62,000 nucleotides of DNA from Lingula anatina (lineage: Eukaryota; Brachiopoda; Lingulata; Lingulida; Lingulidae). Below are positions 23,692-34,911 of the stretch, one piece after another (position 1 is the stretch's first letter; each line of letters begins with the position of its first letter). The DNA is taken from NCBI RefSeq assembly GCF_001039355.2, contig NW_019775751.1, positions 4,292 through 66,291 on the forward strand, given 5' to 3'. A model generated the notes under the pieces. It was not told where the DNA came from. It saw nothing but the letters and a program-made list of their open reading frames with translations, and did not search any database. Position numbers and translations under genes: made by a program.

Positions 23692-23722
23692 TACGTACAC
23701 TTCATTCTGTAGATATTTGCTT
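22764..23722. repeat. Left copy of a ~0.95-kb allelic overlap
   Basis: Recurs at 23748-24689. The embedded GT repeat is longer here (about 23632-23691) than in the right copy (about 24618-24651). Ends directly before the n at 23723. Confidence 0.85.
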
Positions 23723-23723
23723 N
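23723..23723. other. Single-n contig junction
   Basis: Separates the two ~0.95-kb copies; the left copy stops shortly after a long GT run, a typical place for contigs to break. Confidence 0.85.
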
Positions 23724-23747
23724 AAACGAAGAGTTATTATCCCTTTA

Positions 23748-24614
23748 AGTTGAAAGAGACAAGTTTTAGAATTTGACACACCTAATCTACTTTGTGTTGT
23801 CAGGATGAACATCTTTCTTCCATCAGGCTTTTAGATTTTAATTAATGAGGTGTAATAATCAGCATTACGACCTATGTAAGTTTTAAAATGTTTCTAAATG
23901 ATTTAAGTAAGAGCAAAATGGGTTTGAGAACCATCAACTAAGATAAATGAAGATAAATAGGCATTTGTGGATTCACCTTATGGCTTTGAAATGGGTGAAA
24001 AAAGTTACATAGGGTAACACTACATAAATTAAAGCTGACATTTTTTATTATGTCTTTTGTGTTTAAAAATCACTGTTAATAGTTTGTGGTGACTGAACAA
24101 TAATTGGAGTCTGAAATTGGAGGCATGGTACTGCATACAGACACTCCATTAGTTTTATTTTAAACCAAAAACACAAAGTTTACATAGATAAAGATCCAGA
24201 TTTATTAGATTTATAAGGGACCTACAACAATTTATGGATGACAATCTGTCAAGCAGTCTTTCTATTATGGACTCCATTATGTCATGCAGAGCCCTAGAAG
24301 TTAAAACAATAAATCATCTTTTATTAAGGACAAGTTTCAGATGTTGAATTATTGTTGATTCAGAACTTTTATTGATAAATGTGATGTAAACAGTGGCAGC
24401 GACAGTCAGCCTGCACCTCGTGGAAATTGATTCCAGTCACAGCCAATCACCCGGAAAGAGGAAAGACCGAGGATGAAATGTTTCAGACATTGGGCTTGCA
24501 GCTGTAAAATATTCTTTGTCATAGCCATCAGCTTTTTTTTTTTCCAAGAAAAACATTTTATGATTAATGTGAAATCTTAAAAACTGAAATAGATCCAGAA
24601 AAAAATTTGGGGTT

Positions 24615-24658
<44 letters not shown>

Positions 24659-24689
24659 TACGTGCACTTCATTCTGTAGATATTTGCTT
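23748..24689. repeat. Right copy of the ~0.95-kb allelic overlap
   Basis: Aligned with 22764-23722, with scattered SNPs and a shorter GT repeat. Confidence 0.85.
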
Positions 24690-27600
24690 TGATCTACAAA
24701 TGTTTTCAAAATTAACAGGTCCCTTATTCAGGGCATTGCATCACCATCAATACAAATAAAATTTTCAGCAAGTTTTATAATTAGGTAATATACACAATGC
24801 ATTCTGAAACTGACATATAAATAATGGGTTAAGTTCAAACAAATATAACAAATGTTCTGTGAGAAACTTATATTCCACGTCTGAACAACTGAAATAGTGA
24901 AATTTACGCCACAGGGCAAGGTTCACTGACATAAACATTTATTGTGAATCGAGTGGAGTTGATAACAAAGTTATAATAATAGCTATAACAATTTAAATTG
25001 GAGACGGACATTAAAAGATTTTATGGTTGTAAATATAACAGTTATTGTAAGCATTACACTACACAGTTGTATTAACTTAGGGAATTTACAGCGACAAAAG
25101 CATTTAAAGCTTTGTTTATAATTCAGTGGACACAAACTTTTTATTTTTATCCATCCCAAATATTTAAGAGTTTATAGTCACAACATAGGGAGTTTCAGTA
25201 AGCACTAATTGAGCTTTTTACCAAACCAAAAAATGAGGTATATTGTTTTTTTGCATGATGTCTGTCCAGATGAATGAAAATTTTTTAATCAGTTACACCC
25301 TGAGCACAACATTTCCAAGTACGAAAAGAGTCCTTTTTATAGACTTTGCAGCCCAGTAATAGAAACTAAAATGGCACCAACATGAAAGAGTTTACAGCCA
25401 CAACAACATGCGTTGTATTAGTTGTGGTAAACAATACTGCCTGCACCATGTTCAGTTTATTATGTGACCCAGCCCACAGTGTGTACAGTAAGTTCATGTC
25501 ACAGTCAGCCAGTCGGAGACCCCATAATATTGTGACAAGCGTCTGTAGTGATGTCGACTGTCAAGTGGGGCTGAAAGTAGGAATTTATACACTATGGATA
25601 TCTACACTAGAAGTTGTGCCTATAGTTGTATTTATAAGGATAATGGTTGTATGGACTTTCAAGGTAGCCCTGTGGATTTACACCTTAAGATATCTACACT
25701 GATCAGGGCCTGGTCTGTATTGTAATTTTCACATACAGTAGAGCACTGCATTGTGGACTTACGCCTAGTAGAATATCTTTAGTCACAACTTTTTGGGGTC
25801 AGTCAGGATTAATTTACCGTTTAGTGTCTTAGCTGGAACTGGTTAGAGTGAATGCTTTGTAGTGCTCTCTCACTGTTGCTGCACTGTCCCACATCGTGAT
25901 TTGAAGTCTTATAAAACATTTGCAGATATATCAAAAATATAGAGTTTTGACTATGGGCTGTGGGTGGTAGTCACCAATTATTTTTAGGTCCTGAGTCAGT
26001 CTGATGTGTTCCCAAGAGCAGGTACAGTGTGAACGCGCCTCTTTGGTTGAAATTTAATTAAGATTTCATTCACCTCTCTACAGTGTGAAAGCGTCCCTTT
26101 GGTGGAGATTCAATTGATTTCAGTCACCTGTCTCTGGTGTGAACGCGCCTTCTTGGTTAAGATTCAATTAAGATTTCAGTCACCTGTCTCCTTGACATTA
26201 ATGTAGAGGATCTGTCACAAGAAGGCAGCCAGGATATCGTGTTCAGGGTCCCAACTGCTGAGGTTATTGAACTGTGGATGAAATGTGACATGGCAATGTG
26301 TGTTTAACATAGAAATATGTTGTCGGCTATATGTATTTTCAAAAATTTTGGAGACTAATCATTATGTATGAAAACTGTTTAGGTTGCTGGATTGTGGAGG
26401 GTGTGTTTTCCACGTAAGAGGTCACAGATAATTCCATATATAATTTCTAGTTTTTAAGAAAGGGTAGAGATTTAGCCACTGAGATTTATGGGAATATCTT
26501 GTGAAAAATAAGTCTTTGGCTCTGGCAGAGGGAAGATGAAATGCAATGTGTGGATTTAAACAGAATTATGTTGTTGACTACATGTATTTTCAAAATTCCT
26601 CAGGCTTTTCTCAGAATTAAGAAAGACTGACTAAATATACTACTTGATTCCGTGTCAGCTGGATATTACTATACACCACTGGATTATTGAGACTTTGATG
26701 AAGGAAACATAGAAACTGTATGTATACAAAGCTAAAACACAGAGGAAATTACTGACTCATTACTGGATACTTTTGTCCAGCTCTCAGCATCTTCGATTAC
26801 ATCGTCAATATACTCTTATCAGTGGACATTGGGGGGAAATAGTGACACAGTTGATTAGGAAACTAGCATATAGTTAAACAAGTGAATTGGAATTTTGTGA
26901 TATTTATCTAGATATATAGGTCTTCTGGCCAAGGTTATCTTATGTATATGAGCAAACAACTGGATTTTGTGTCAACTAGCCAAACTTTAAATTCTGGGAT
27001 ATACGTCGTGGGAAACATACTTGGATTAAAAAGGGAAGGAAAAAGAACTGATATAGGTCGGAAAACAAATATGTTACAGAAAATTATAGGGATTTAGGAT
27101 CAAATTGTTGAAATTGGAAATTTTGATTGAGACATCAGACATCATAAGTAGAGGTGTGTCTTGGTGAAATGTGGAGGGATTTTCTATTGGATAATAGATA
27201 GACCATGACCTGTCGGCTTTAGGCGCACCACTTATGTTAGATAACTAGCAATTTGTAACACTTAAAGTCTGGATGATTAGCAACCAGTGAAAAAAACCTC
27301 ATAATCTTTTACTTGGGGAAATTGACCTAAATTGGAGAAAAAAATGTCAAATTTTGTCAACAGAGAGATTCATTTTAAAACCAAACTAGTTTGCGAAGAG
27401 GTTTTGTAAAATGGAGAAATAAGCCTTGTTGGACAAAGAGATGTGTTTTGTCAATGCAGACGTAATATTATCAGTGGACCTTGACTTGTGTTTGAGACAA
27501 CAGCAAGGAAGGAAAACAGAGACTGTTTTGTCAGTTTGGTGCCTTGACTACGTGACATTATTGGAAATAGTGTCTGTTCATGTCGACAAGCTATCTGGGC

Positions 27601-28302
27601 TGGTTTTATTACCCATGAATCATCACTGGGGCTTTTCTTGTTTGGGACGCTGATATAGTCGTTGTTGGCGTCGTCTGGGGACTTCTTGGTGGTTGTCATC
27701 GTTATATGGAAACCCTGTGGATTCTCATTATTCGGAACAGGGTAGAGGTTGTCAATTCATGCCTTGGGTAATATAAGTTGTGGTAATTAATTAGATTTAA
27801 GATTTTTTTTTCCTACTGGCACGGTAGATTTATCAGGTAGAGATTTTATACAGCTTATCCATAGCCATCCTTGAGTGAAGTAGACAGGGCAATTTACCCC
27901 AAAAGCTCAAGGATCGCATTTTTATTCGTGTTTGGATTTTTGTGGAGTTGACAATAGTTGTGTCAAGCAGGGCTCGTTAGATGTCTCTTTTTAACCGAAC
28001 ATTCAGAAAATGTAGGTTATATTTATTTGCTTTTTACTTTTTTTTGTCAGATCGCCATTGACACATGTAGCTTGGAGCAATATTTTGCTTCTCCACAGGT
28101 GATTTGGAAACTGTACCTTTTGTGAAATTTATTCATTCTGAAAAAATGTTGTTTTTTGATGAAGTCAACAAAAGGCGTTTGTTCAGTAATGATTTCTCCA
28201 TCCACAGTGTGGCAGGGAGCTAGATGGTAGAATTGAAAGCTGAGGAATTTATCCAGTGTGTCAGAATTTTTTATTTTAAATTGGTTATAAGTCTGTTTTC
28301 AG
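24690..28302. other. Intron with one minisatellite, no gene supported
   Basis: Contains the 56-bp minisatellite at 26024-26191. The 106-codon frame at 25382-25702 has an ATG but hydrophobic, low-information composition and no domain, so I do not call it. The stretch ends in a good acceptor (GTCTGTTTTCAG, AG at 28301-28302). Confidence 0.55.
26024..26191. repeat. Minisatellite, three units of about 56 bp
   Basis: Units begin at about 26024, 26080 and 26136 with CAGTGTGAACGCG-like sequence and continue TTTGGTTGA..ATTCAATTAAGATTTCA-like and TCACCTGTCTC. They differ by a few substitutions each. Confidence 0.75.
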
Positions 28303-28438
28303 TGGTGGCATATTTTGTGTTAAATTTAATGAAAGAAGTCTGTTGTTAACAAAACTATGACTGAGAAGGCTGATGCAGATGGACAGTTGCCATTAGAGGA
28401 ATCGGTGCCATATTTGGCAACTAGCTTAGTTGCCACAG
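28303..28438 (+). CDS. Alternative first coding exon 1d
   Basis: Preceded by a strong 3' splice site (AG 28301-28302). ATG 28357 follows an in-frame TGA at 28330-28332. It encodes 27 residues, acidic at first (MTEKADADG) and then hydrophobic/neutral (YLATSLVAT), and ends ACAG|GTATTG at 28438 in phase 1, the phase E2 needs (junction codon GTA, Val). No homologue is recognised. Support is the combination of acceptor, start after a stop, protein-like codons, donor and correct phase; transcript data are lacking. Confidence 0.5.
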
Positions 28439-29353
28439 GTATTGGATATACGTAGGGTTAGATATTTTAAGTGTCACTTCTTCCGAAACCTAGCATGCAA
28501 CTGAAAAAAATACAGATTTATTACTCTTAAGTTAATTTGGTCAACTTGGGACATATTTAATGGATGCGGTCATGTTTGAATATCAGCCTGCATTTGAGTG
28601 CAGAAAGAATTAAAAAAGGCATGTTTGCACTTTGCAAATTACAACGTGTAAAAGTTGCAAAGGCTTTGCCACTGCAGATTTATTGTTCTAAATTCTACCG
28701 GTGCTAAGATTTTTCAATATGTTAGCTAAGCGCTTTAGTTCAATTACAGTGGTAAATTGACCTGAAGAAAAACACTTTTTTTTAGTTCCTTAGGGCAAGT
28801 ATTTTTTGATGCCCTTATCTTAGGTGTAGGTTTCTTTAAATGGAAAAACAAATTGACTGAAAAGTCTTGTTCACATGAATACAAATTAGGAATGGTTTTG
28901 AATCACTCATTACTTCAAAAATTTTTCATAAGTCTTTTGGTTGATTGCTTTTCATCATATTGGCCATCCTTATACTATTGGATATCTGCTTGTAAGTTAT
29001 TACCACCCCCCTCCTTTAAAAATGAAGAGCTTGTTGACATGATATACGGAGCCATCAGATTGTATTTCCAGTTAAATTGGATAGATCTAATTTGGTCCAT
29101 CCCAACTCAACTTGGGAACCAGTAACTGTAAACTCAGCTGATCTAGGTGCAGCAAGTGAGGGACTGAATATAATCTGGCCATATCAGAGTCAATTAAGAT
29201 TACATAAAATTATCAAACAGATAACATGCTCAAGGGTGATCAGAAGAGGCTGTGGTTTAGCGCCAGTCCCAGCAGAATGTAGTCCAGTTTTTCCCACTGT
29301 GTAAAATGAGTGAGGTGATTGAGTTTTGAGGGATTTACTGTATCTAAACCTTA

Positions 29354-29579
29354 GGTCCCAACTATGTTTTGGACGCACCGTTTTTAAGTTCCTTGCGTCC
29401 GGCTAGGACGTAGCTAGATTGCACGTAGCGACTGTTGATCATGTCGAGATGTTTCTACCTGCTGTTTGCGTCCTCTAAAAGTCGCACGATGGACATGCTC
29501 CTCACGCACGAACTCCCATGTTTCTCCCATTTTTTTGGTCGTATACCACACGTAGCAGCCCGTACGTTCGGTTGGGACC
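29354..29579. mobile_element. Small TIR element, 226 bp, flanked by TA
   Basis: Inverted ends GGTCCCAAC and GTTGGGACC are flanked by TA (29352-29353 and 29580-29581). The interior is clearly more G+C-rich than the surroundings, with further imperfect inverted matches (ACGTAGC and GTACGTTC-like segments). A TA duplication would fit a Tc1/mariner-type MITE. A mutated TTA/TAG (Harbinger) is also possible. No coding capacity. Confidence 0.5.
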
Positions 29580-30081
29580 TAGGCTTAACACATACAGTAC
29601 TCAGGCAGCAGCTGGTAACACAGTATTACATAGCCATACAATGATGATATATTTATAAACTGTGGATATTTGTCTTGACATAATCCAATGAATAGTTCTT
29701 AATGAATCATAGATTCATTGGGTTGTGGTACAAATTATATAATACATTAGACAAAAGTCAGTTCAATCTGGACTTTGTTTCTCAGTCCTTTAGTTATGGT
29801 TAAAGAATTGTGTCAGGTACTTAAAGTCACATTTATTTTAAAGATAGTTGGGCTCTTTTGGTTGTAGCTCTTCTCCAGGGTATTTTTGTTTAAGGTAAGC
29901 TCACCCTTGGTAGGAATTACATGCAGTCCTTTACCTTTGTCTTGTAAAGGTTGGTTTTTATGGAAGTGAAAAGATCAATTTTGTCTAAAATTTAGGAGCA
30001 GTAACTGCTGAGAGCAAATGATGAAGTTTATGATGGTTCAAATTGGGGCTGATGTAAATGTGTCTTTGCTGTTACAGTACA

Positions 30082-30212
30082 CTCTCTCACACACACACAC
30101 ACACACAAATGTGTACACAGACGCATCCTAGTGCACATACGTGCTGTGAAGTATCTACCTACATTTTGGTAGGCTAAGAAAGCATATGCACAGGTGCACA
30201 CATGCTCACACA

Positions 30213-30251
<39 letters not shown>
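30082..30251. repeat. AC/CA microsatellites, two blocks
   Basis: Short AC run near 30087-30108 and a longer CA run at about 30210-30251, with CA-rich sequence between. Confidence 0.85.
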
Positions 30252-30254
<3 letters not shown>

Positions 30255-30449
30255 GACATCCTTGGGCCCCAGTGTTACAGTGTAACCACCACACCAACCT
30301 TCCTTCTTTATCTCCAGCCTTATTTAGACTGAACACTGCAAACAGCATGGCTTAGGAGCTGAATTGACAGGCACTTGTTTTGGTGACTGGTGACTCTCAC
30401 CTAGCCTTCAGACTTGTGTACATAGATTTATAAGATATAAAATATTTGT

Positions 30450-30579
30450 ACAGCCTGGCTGGACTGCGTGTGAGGGCTGGAAAAAACATTGACATTGAGC
30501 GTGGAGGATTTAAGGGAGCGGGTGGCTGCGGACTACGTCAGCGCACTGCAGCCCCCGAGGTTTGTTTACTTATTGTCCC
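30450..30579 (+). promoter_or_regulatory. Probable 5' UTR/promoter-proximal segment of exon 1e
   Basis: A local rise in G+C and CpG (for example GGAGCGGGTGGCTGCGG and CCCCCGAGG) just upstream of the exon 1e start. No acceptor-like pyrimidine tract precedes it, suggesting a transcription start in or just before this segment rather than splicing. An in-frame TAA lies at 30511-30513. Confidence 0.4.
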
Positions 30580-30766
30580 ATGGATGTAATATACGAACTA
30601 CCCGAGGACAACAGTAGCGATAAGGGATCAATAGACTTACAGCTGAACGATTCCGCCTCTGCTCACTCCACTTCCAGTGAGGCTAAGGCAACCGGTGGGG
30701 GTACAATGGACAGGCTGAAATCCTGGTACGGCTCTCTCCGAGGGAAAAAGAGGGTTCCTGTTCAGT
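30580..30766 (+). CDS. First coding exon 1e of the SRCIN1/KIAA1217-family gene
   Basis: ATG 30580 opens 62 codons. An acidic start (MDVIYELPEDNSS) is followed by a Ser/Ala-rich middle and a basic end (MDRLKSWYGSLRGKKR), closing at CAGT|GTAAGT, 30766, phase 1. It joins E2 in frame with a TTA (Leu) junction codon. It is the nearest first exon to E2 (3.7 kb) and has the best donor. The 'LKSWYGS..GKK' end faintly resembles the 'LSRLFGSKK' end of exon 1a, suggesting related alternative N-termini. With this start, the protein through E16 is 768 residues and incomplete at the C-terminus. Confidence 0.75.
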
Positions 30767-31124
30767 GTAAGTATCAAAGTGGAAACTACTTTTAAAAGTA
30801 AAACTGGTTGAAAATTCCACAGTCTTGAAACTTTTTTCCTGTGGATATTTGTTCTCGCTTTGAACAGGTTTTAACAGGGTGTGAATGAGGTACTTACCAA
30901 GTAGTAAGGTAAGTGTCATTGTATATCTGCTGCTACAGACCCAGTTCACTGGCTGAGTTGAGAACCTGATCTTTTTTTAAGACTTTATGTGCTAGTAGGT
31001 TTATATGTCCATGTAAAGCATGGTAATGATTGGTGAAAAAAAAAAATTGAACCGTCTACCTGACTGATAAGGAGGATTGAAACAAAGATGCAACACGTTG
31101 GTTATAAGTACAAGATCCTGTTGA

Positions 31125-31171
<47 letters not shown>

Positions 31172-33068
31172 TGAAAGTATGAATTAGTAAGTAATAATAC
31201 ATTTGGATTTCTAAAAGCAAGTACCAGAAGTTAGAAGTTTCACATTTCCATTAAAAGTTTGACATTGATATTAACAGACATATGCTGATTGGTTAAAATG
31301 ATTATAAACTTTTAAGAATGCCAATGTGCACAGAGTACTACATATTGGGTTTACTGATTTTGCTGTTTCCATATTTTATTTTAAAAATGATATAAAGGAA
31401 GACTTATTCTTAAAACTTCATTTAGGTAACAATAATGTTTGATTACTGATATTTTTTCGTGTATGTTTCTATATATCGGATGTAAGAATGGATTAGCACT
31501 TCACTATGTTGTGGTATTGGGTGTACCTGAAGTTGTGTCTGGAAATAAGAACATGGCACTTAGTGCTGTATTTAATCAGTTGGATAATGATACACGTGGA
31601 CTATTTGTATGTGTATTATGTTCATTTGTATGTTTTTGTACTGAGTGCAAATCTTATTGAAAAAAAACTCATGAAATGCTGCACAATGGTGTGAGTAAAA
31701 GAATTGTCTGAAAACAGTTTAGGCACTTTTGCTCTTGAAATTTTGCTCATGAAATATATCTTGTTTGTATATAACTTGATGGTGATTATTATAGTATTCT
31801 AAATTGATACTAGCACAAATTTTACAGATGCTTTGACTTCTCTACGTACATTATGTTTCTTTAAATTACAAAATATGTACAAATATAAACAGATGAGACA
31901 TAATTTCAGTATTTGGTTATTCAGTAGATTTGATATGTCACTAAGTTTGACATGTAAATTTGAAAGCTAACTAAGATAAGTTTTGGTAATGACTGTTGTT
32001 GAGTTCAGGCTACATGTACATACTGAGTAGTAATTGTGACACTACTAGTAATTCACTTCACAACTATTTTTATTCACAAAAAAAAGTACTTGCAGCTGTC
32101 ACCAAAAACATGTGTCATAGACAGTTTTAACGTGTGTCTTTATAATGCCAATGGTTTCCATGGTAATTTAACACAAAAATTGTTACTATTATACTGTTGC
32201 CTGAAGCTTTTACTAACTGCAAATCCTTGATTTATAAGTAGTGCTGTAGGTGATAGGCGTCAAAGTGGTTTTAAGGTGCCTTGATTTTTGCTTGTTAATA
32301 ATTACATATGAGTGTGAAGAGTGTTCGTGCATTTGAGGCTGAAAATACATTAGTTGTGCATGCAAGAGCATGTGCTTGTACGGATGTGTGTACTTTTATG
32401 TGCACAGATGTGCATTTTTTACACATGCTACACTAAACAATGGGAGGAGATTGATGTTTACTATTGAGGATGTACTAGTGGTACTTTTAAGTTGTATGGA
32501 TAACTGTGTGTGTGTGTTTGTGTGTGTGTGTGTGGTTGTGAGTGCGTGAGGGAGAAAAAGAGAGTGGGAAGGGAAAGCACTTATATAATTTATAAATGTT
32601 AATTTTAGAATTTCAAGCTTTTTCAAGCATCAGTGTGTGTTTGTTTATCATGCCTGTACTAGTACACATGCATGCGTGTGTGTTTGTGTATGTGTGTGTA
32701 TATGGTTATAATATCAGTCAGATAGTAAAAGCTGACAAAAAAACATATTTGGAGTAAATTGGAAGTTGCTCAGTATTGTACAAGGTAAAAGTGGTGTTGA
32801 TGACATTGATAAATTATTTCTCACTGATGTAGGATTTATATACAACATATATACAGATGGTGGTGTTTGTATTGGCAGATTATCTTGTCAATAAGAGATA
32901 ACTGTGCTAAGATTAGGTTACTATTTTGCTCCAAGTTTAAAGCTTAGTACACTGGTACTGTGTCAATTCTATATACTGAGAACCATTCAAATGGATGAGT
33001 CAGAAAATAAATATATTTTGGTAGATATTGTTCACATTCATGTTTATTTTGTAACATTGAATGATTTC

Positions 33069-33107
<39 letters not shown>

Positions 33108-34872
33108 GAAAAAGCAAAGACAGTGTGCATAACTTATCTAGAATAACTGAGAGTGGGGGTGGGGTGGGGTGGGGGGGGGGGGGGCGCTGGGGAAGGGAGA
33201 AGCTCACAGGTCAGCCAGACTAAGCAACTCAAACCGTTAATAATATCGAATAAGTACTGTTCAATGACTTGAAGTAGTTAAGGGTCCCAAATTTTCCCCA
33301 GCCAGACAGCGAGTCCTATAGCACCTGTGAGTGAGTCAAATTGTCCTCCTGTTGGCTGTTTGTTCTCTATTATGTCAACAGATCAATACAGAGTAATGTC
33401 TGGTTTATGAGGTGGTGGTGAGCCACTAAGGCCAGAGACCCCAGGCATGTCAATCATTACCACACAGTAAATAGAGGACTTTTTTGGTTGCTCTTTGGAC
33501 TCTTTGCAGTACAGTGTGTGTGTATGTGTGTGCGCGCACATTAATGTGTATGTTGGTGTATGTGTATTTGAATGTGTATGTGCATGTGTGGAGGAGGTAT
33601 AATTAATTGAAAGTGGGACAAGTATGATTTTTATTTATTTATTTTTTTTTTGCGTATATGTATAAGCAATACGTATGATAATTGGCATAGTATTTTCTGT
33701 GATTTTCTTGTTTAAGTAATGTTTTTAAGAAGTAAGCCTTTTCTTGCAAAGACGAAAAAAAAAAGCTAGCGGAATTGCACATCCAGGGGTGTGATTATGT
33801 CACTCTGTCAACAACACAAAACAAATGGAACAATGAAGTTTTTTCTTCTCAATCTCTTAGTATGCAGGGAGAGGTTGATCTTTTATTGCTTTTAAGTGTG
33901 TCATGAAATATAAACCAAGATAAATATGCCCCAAGAAGTTTTCTTTATTCAGTTTGTGTTTTGAGGTTAATCTTTCCCTTTTAAATTTGAGATTATCTAG
34001 TAAACAAGTGACTGAGTAGTTTGTATAACTGTGAGAGTTTGAGTGTGTCTGTACCTGTGGTTTATAGACCTGTCATATGGGGTGAGGGGTATGATTTTGA
34101 TAAATTGATTTTAAGTTCTTAAGGTAGTTTACTACTCCAGTATATATTCTAGTCATTGAACAGCTTGGACATGTTTTCCTGTTCACCACCATTAATAAAT
34201 GAAATTTGTCATCTGTTGAGAAAAAATAATCTCACCAATTTGCAGTGAAAAATTGATATTTCTTCAAAGTTTGATTATTTCTTAGAATTTGATTGTCATT
34301 TTAAATTATTATAGTGTGAGAAGCTCCAAAGTGTGCTGTAATTGGAAAATAAAATATTTTTTATTCAAATTTCAGTTTCCAGCCCTAAAATTTGCTAAAC
34401 TAAAAGTTAATTTAGCCAATCACTGTTTTGGTTAAGTTGTAAATGACGATAGAGCTAGAAAATTAATTGATCAGATTTTTTACCCATTTTTCTTTTTCTT
34501 TTTCCAGTAAATGCGCGGGGTGAGTATGAAACGGCGTCACTAGATCGCGCCACCAGCAGGAAGGGGAAGATCAGGCGCCACACAGTAGGGGGATCAGGCA
34601 TCGCAGGGGACATCATGAGGGCCGAGGAAGAGGTGAGATATTTGGGACTCTTGGTCAGCCATTGACATACTTTTCCCTCCACATTTGGCTTTTACATTTT
34701 CTGTTGAAATTTGATATTATCTCTGGATTAGAAATTAAGAAAAATTAAAGTAAATTAAAATTAGAAATTTCTGCTGGTGTTTGGTATTAATTCAAAGACA
34801 AAAACATTATCAGATCGCTCAGATATGCTCATGAAAAATCAACAAGAATGAACAGTTATCTTAATGAGCAAT

Positions 34873-34911
<39 letters not shown>

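Larger units (their letters stand above)
28439..30449. other. Intron with a small TIR element and CA repeats
   Basis: Apart from the 226-bp element at 29354-29579 and the AC/CA repeats near 30080-30251, nothing is recognised. The open frames at 28853-29304 overlap in different frames and have no coding character. Confidence 0.55.

Noticed and set aside
25382-25702. 106-codon ATG frame
   Set aside because: Hydrophobic, low-information composition, no recognised domain, no splice or promoter context; chance is a sufficient explanation.
27426-27653. 75-codon frame in intron sequence
   Set aside because: Starts at a non-ATG codon, no domain and no splice context; the opposite strand is equally open.
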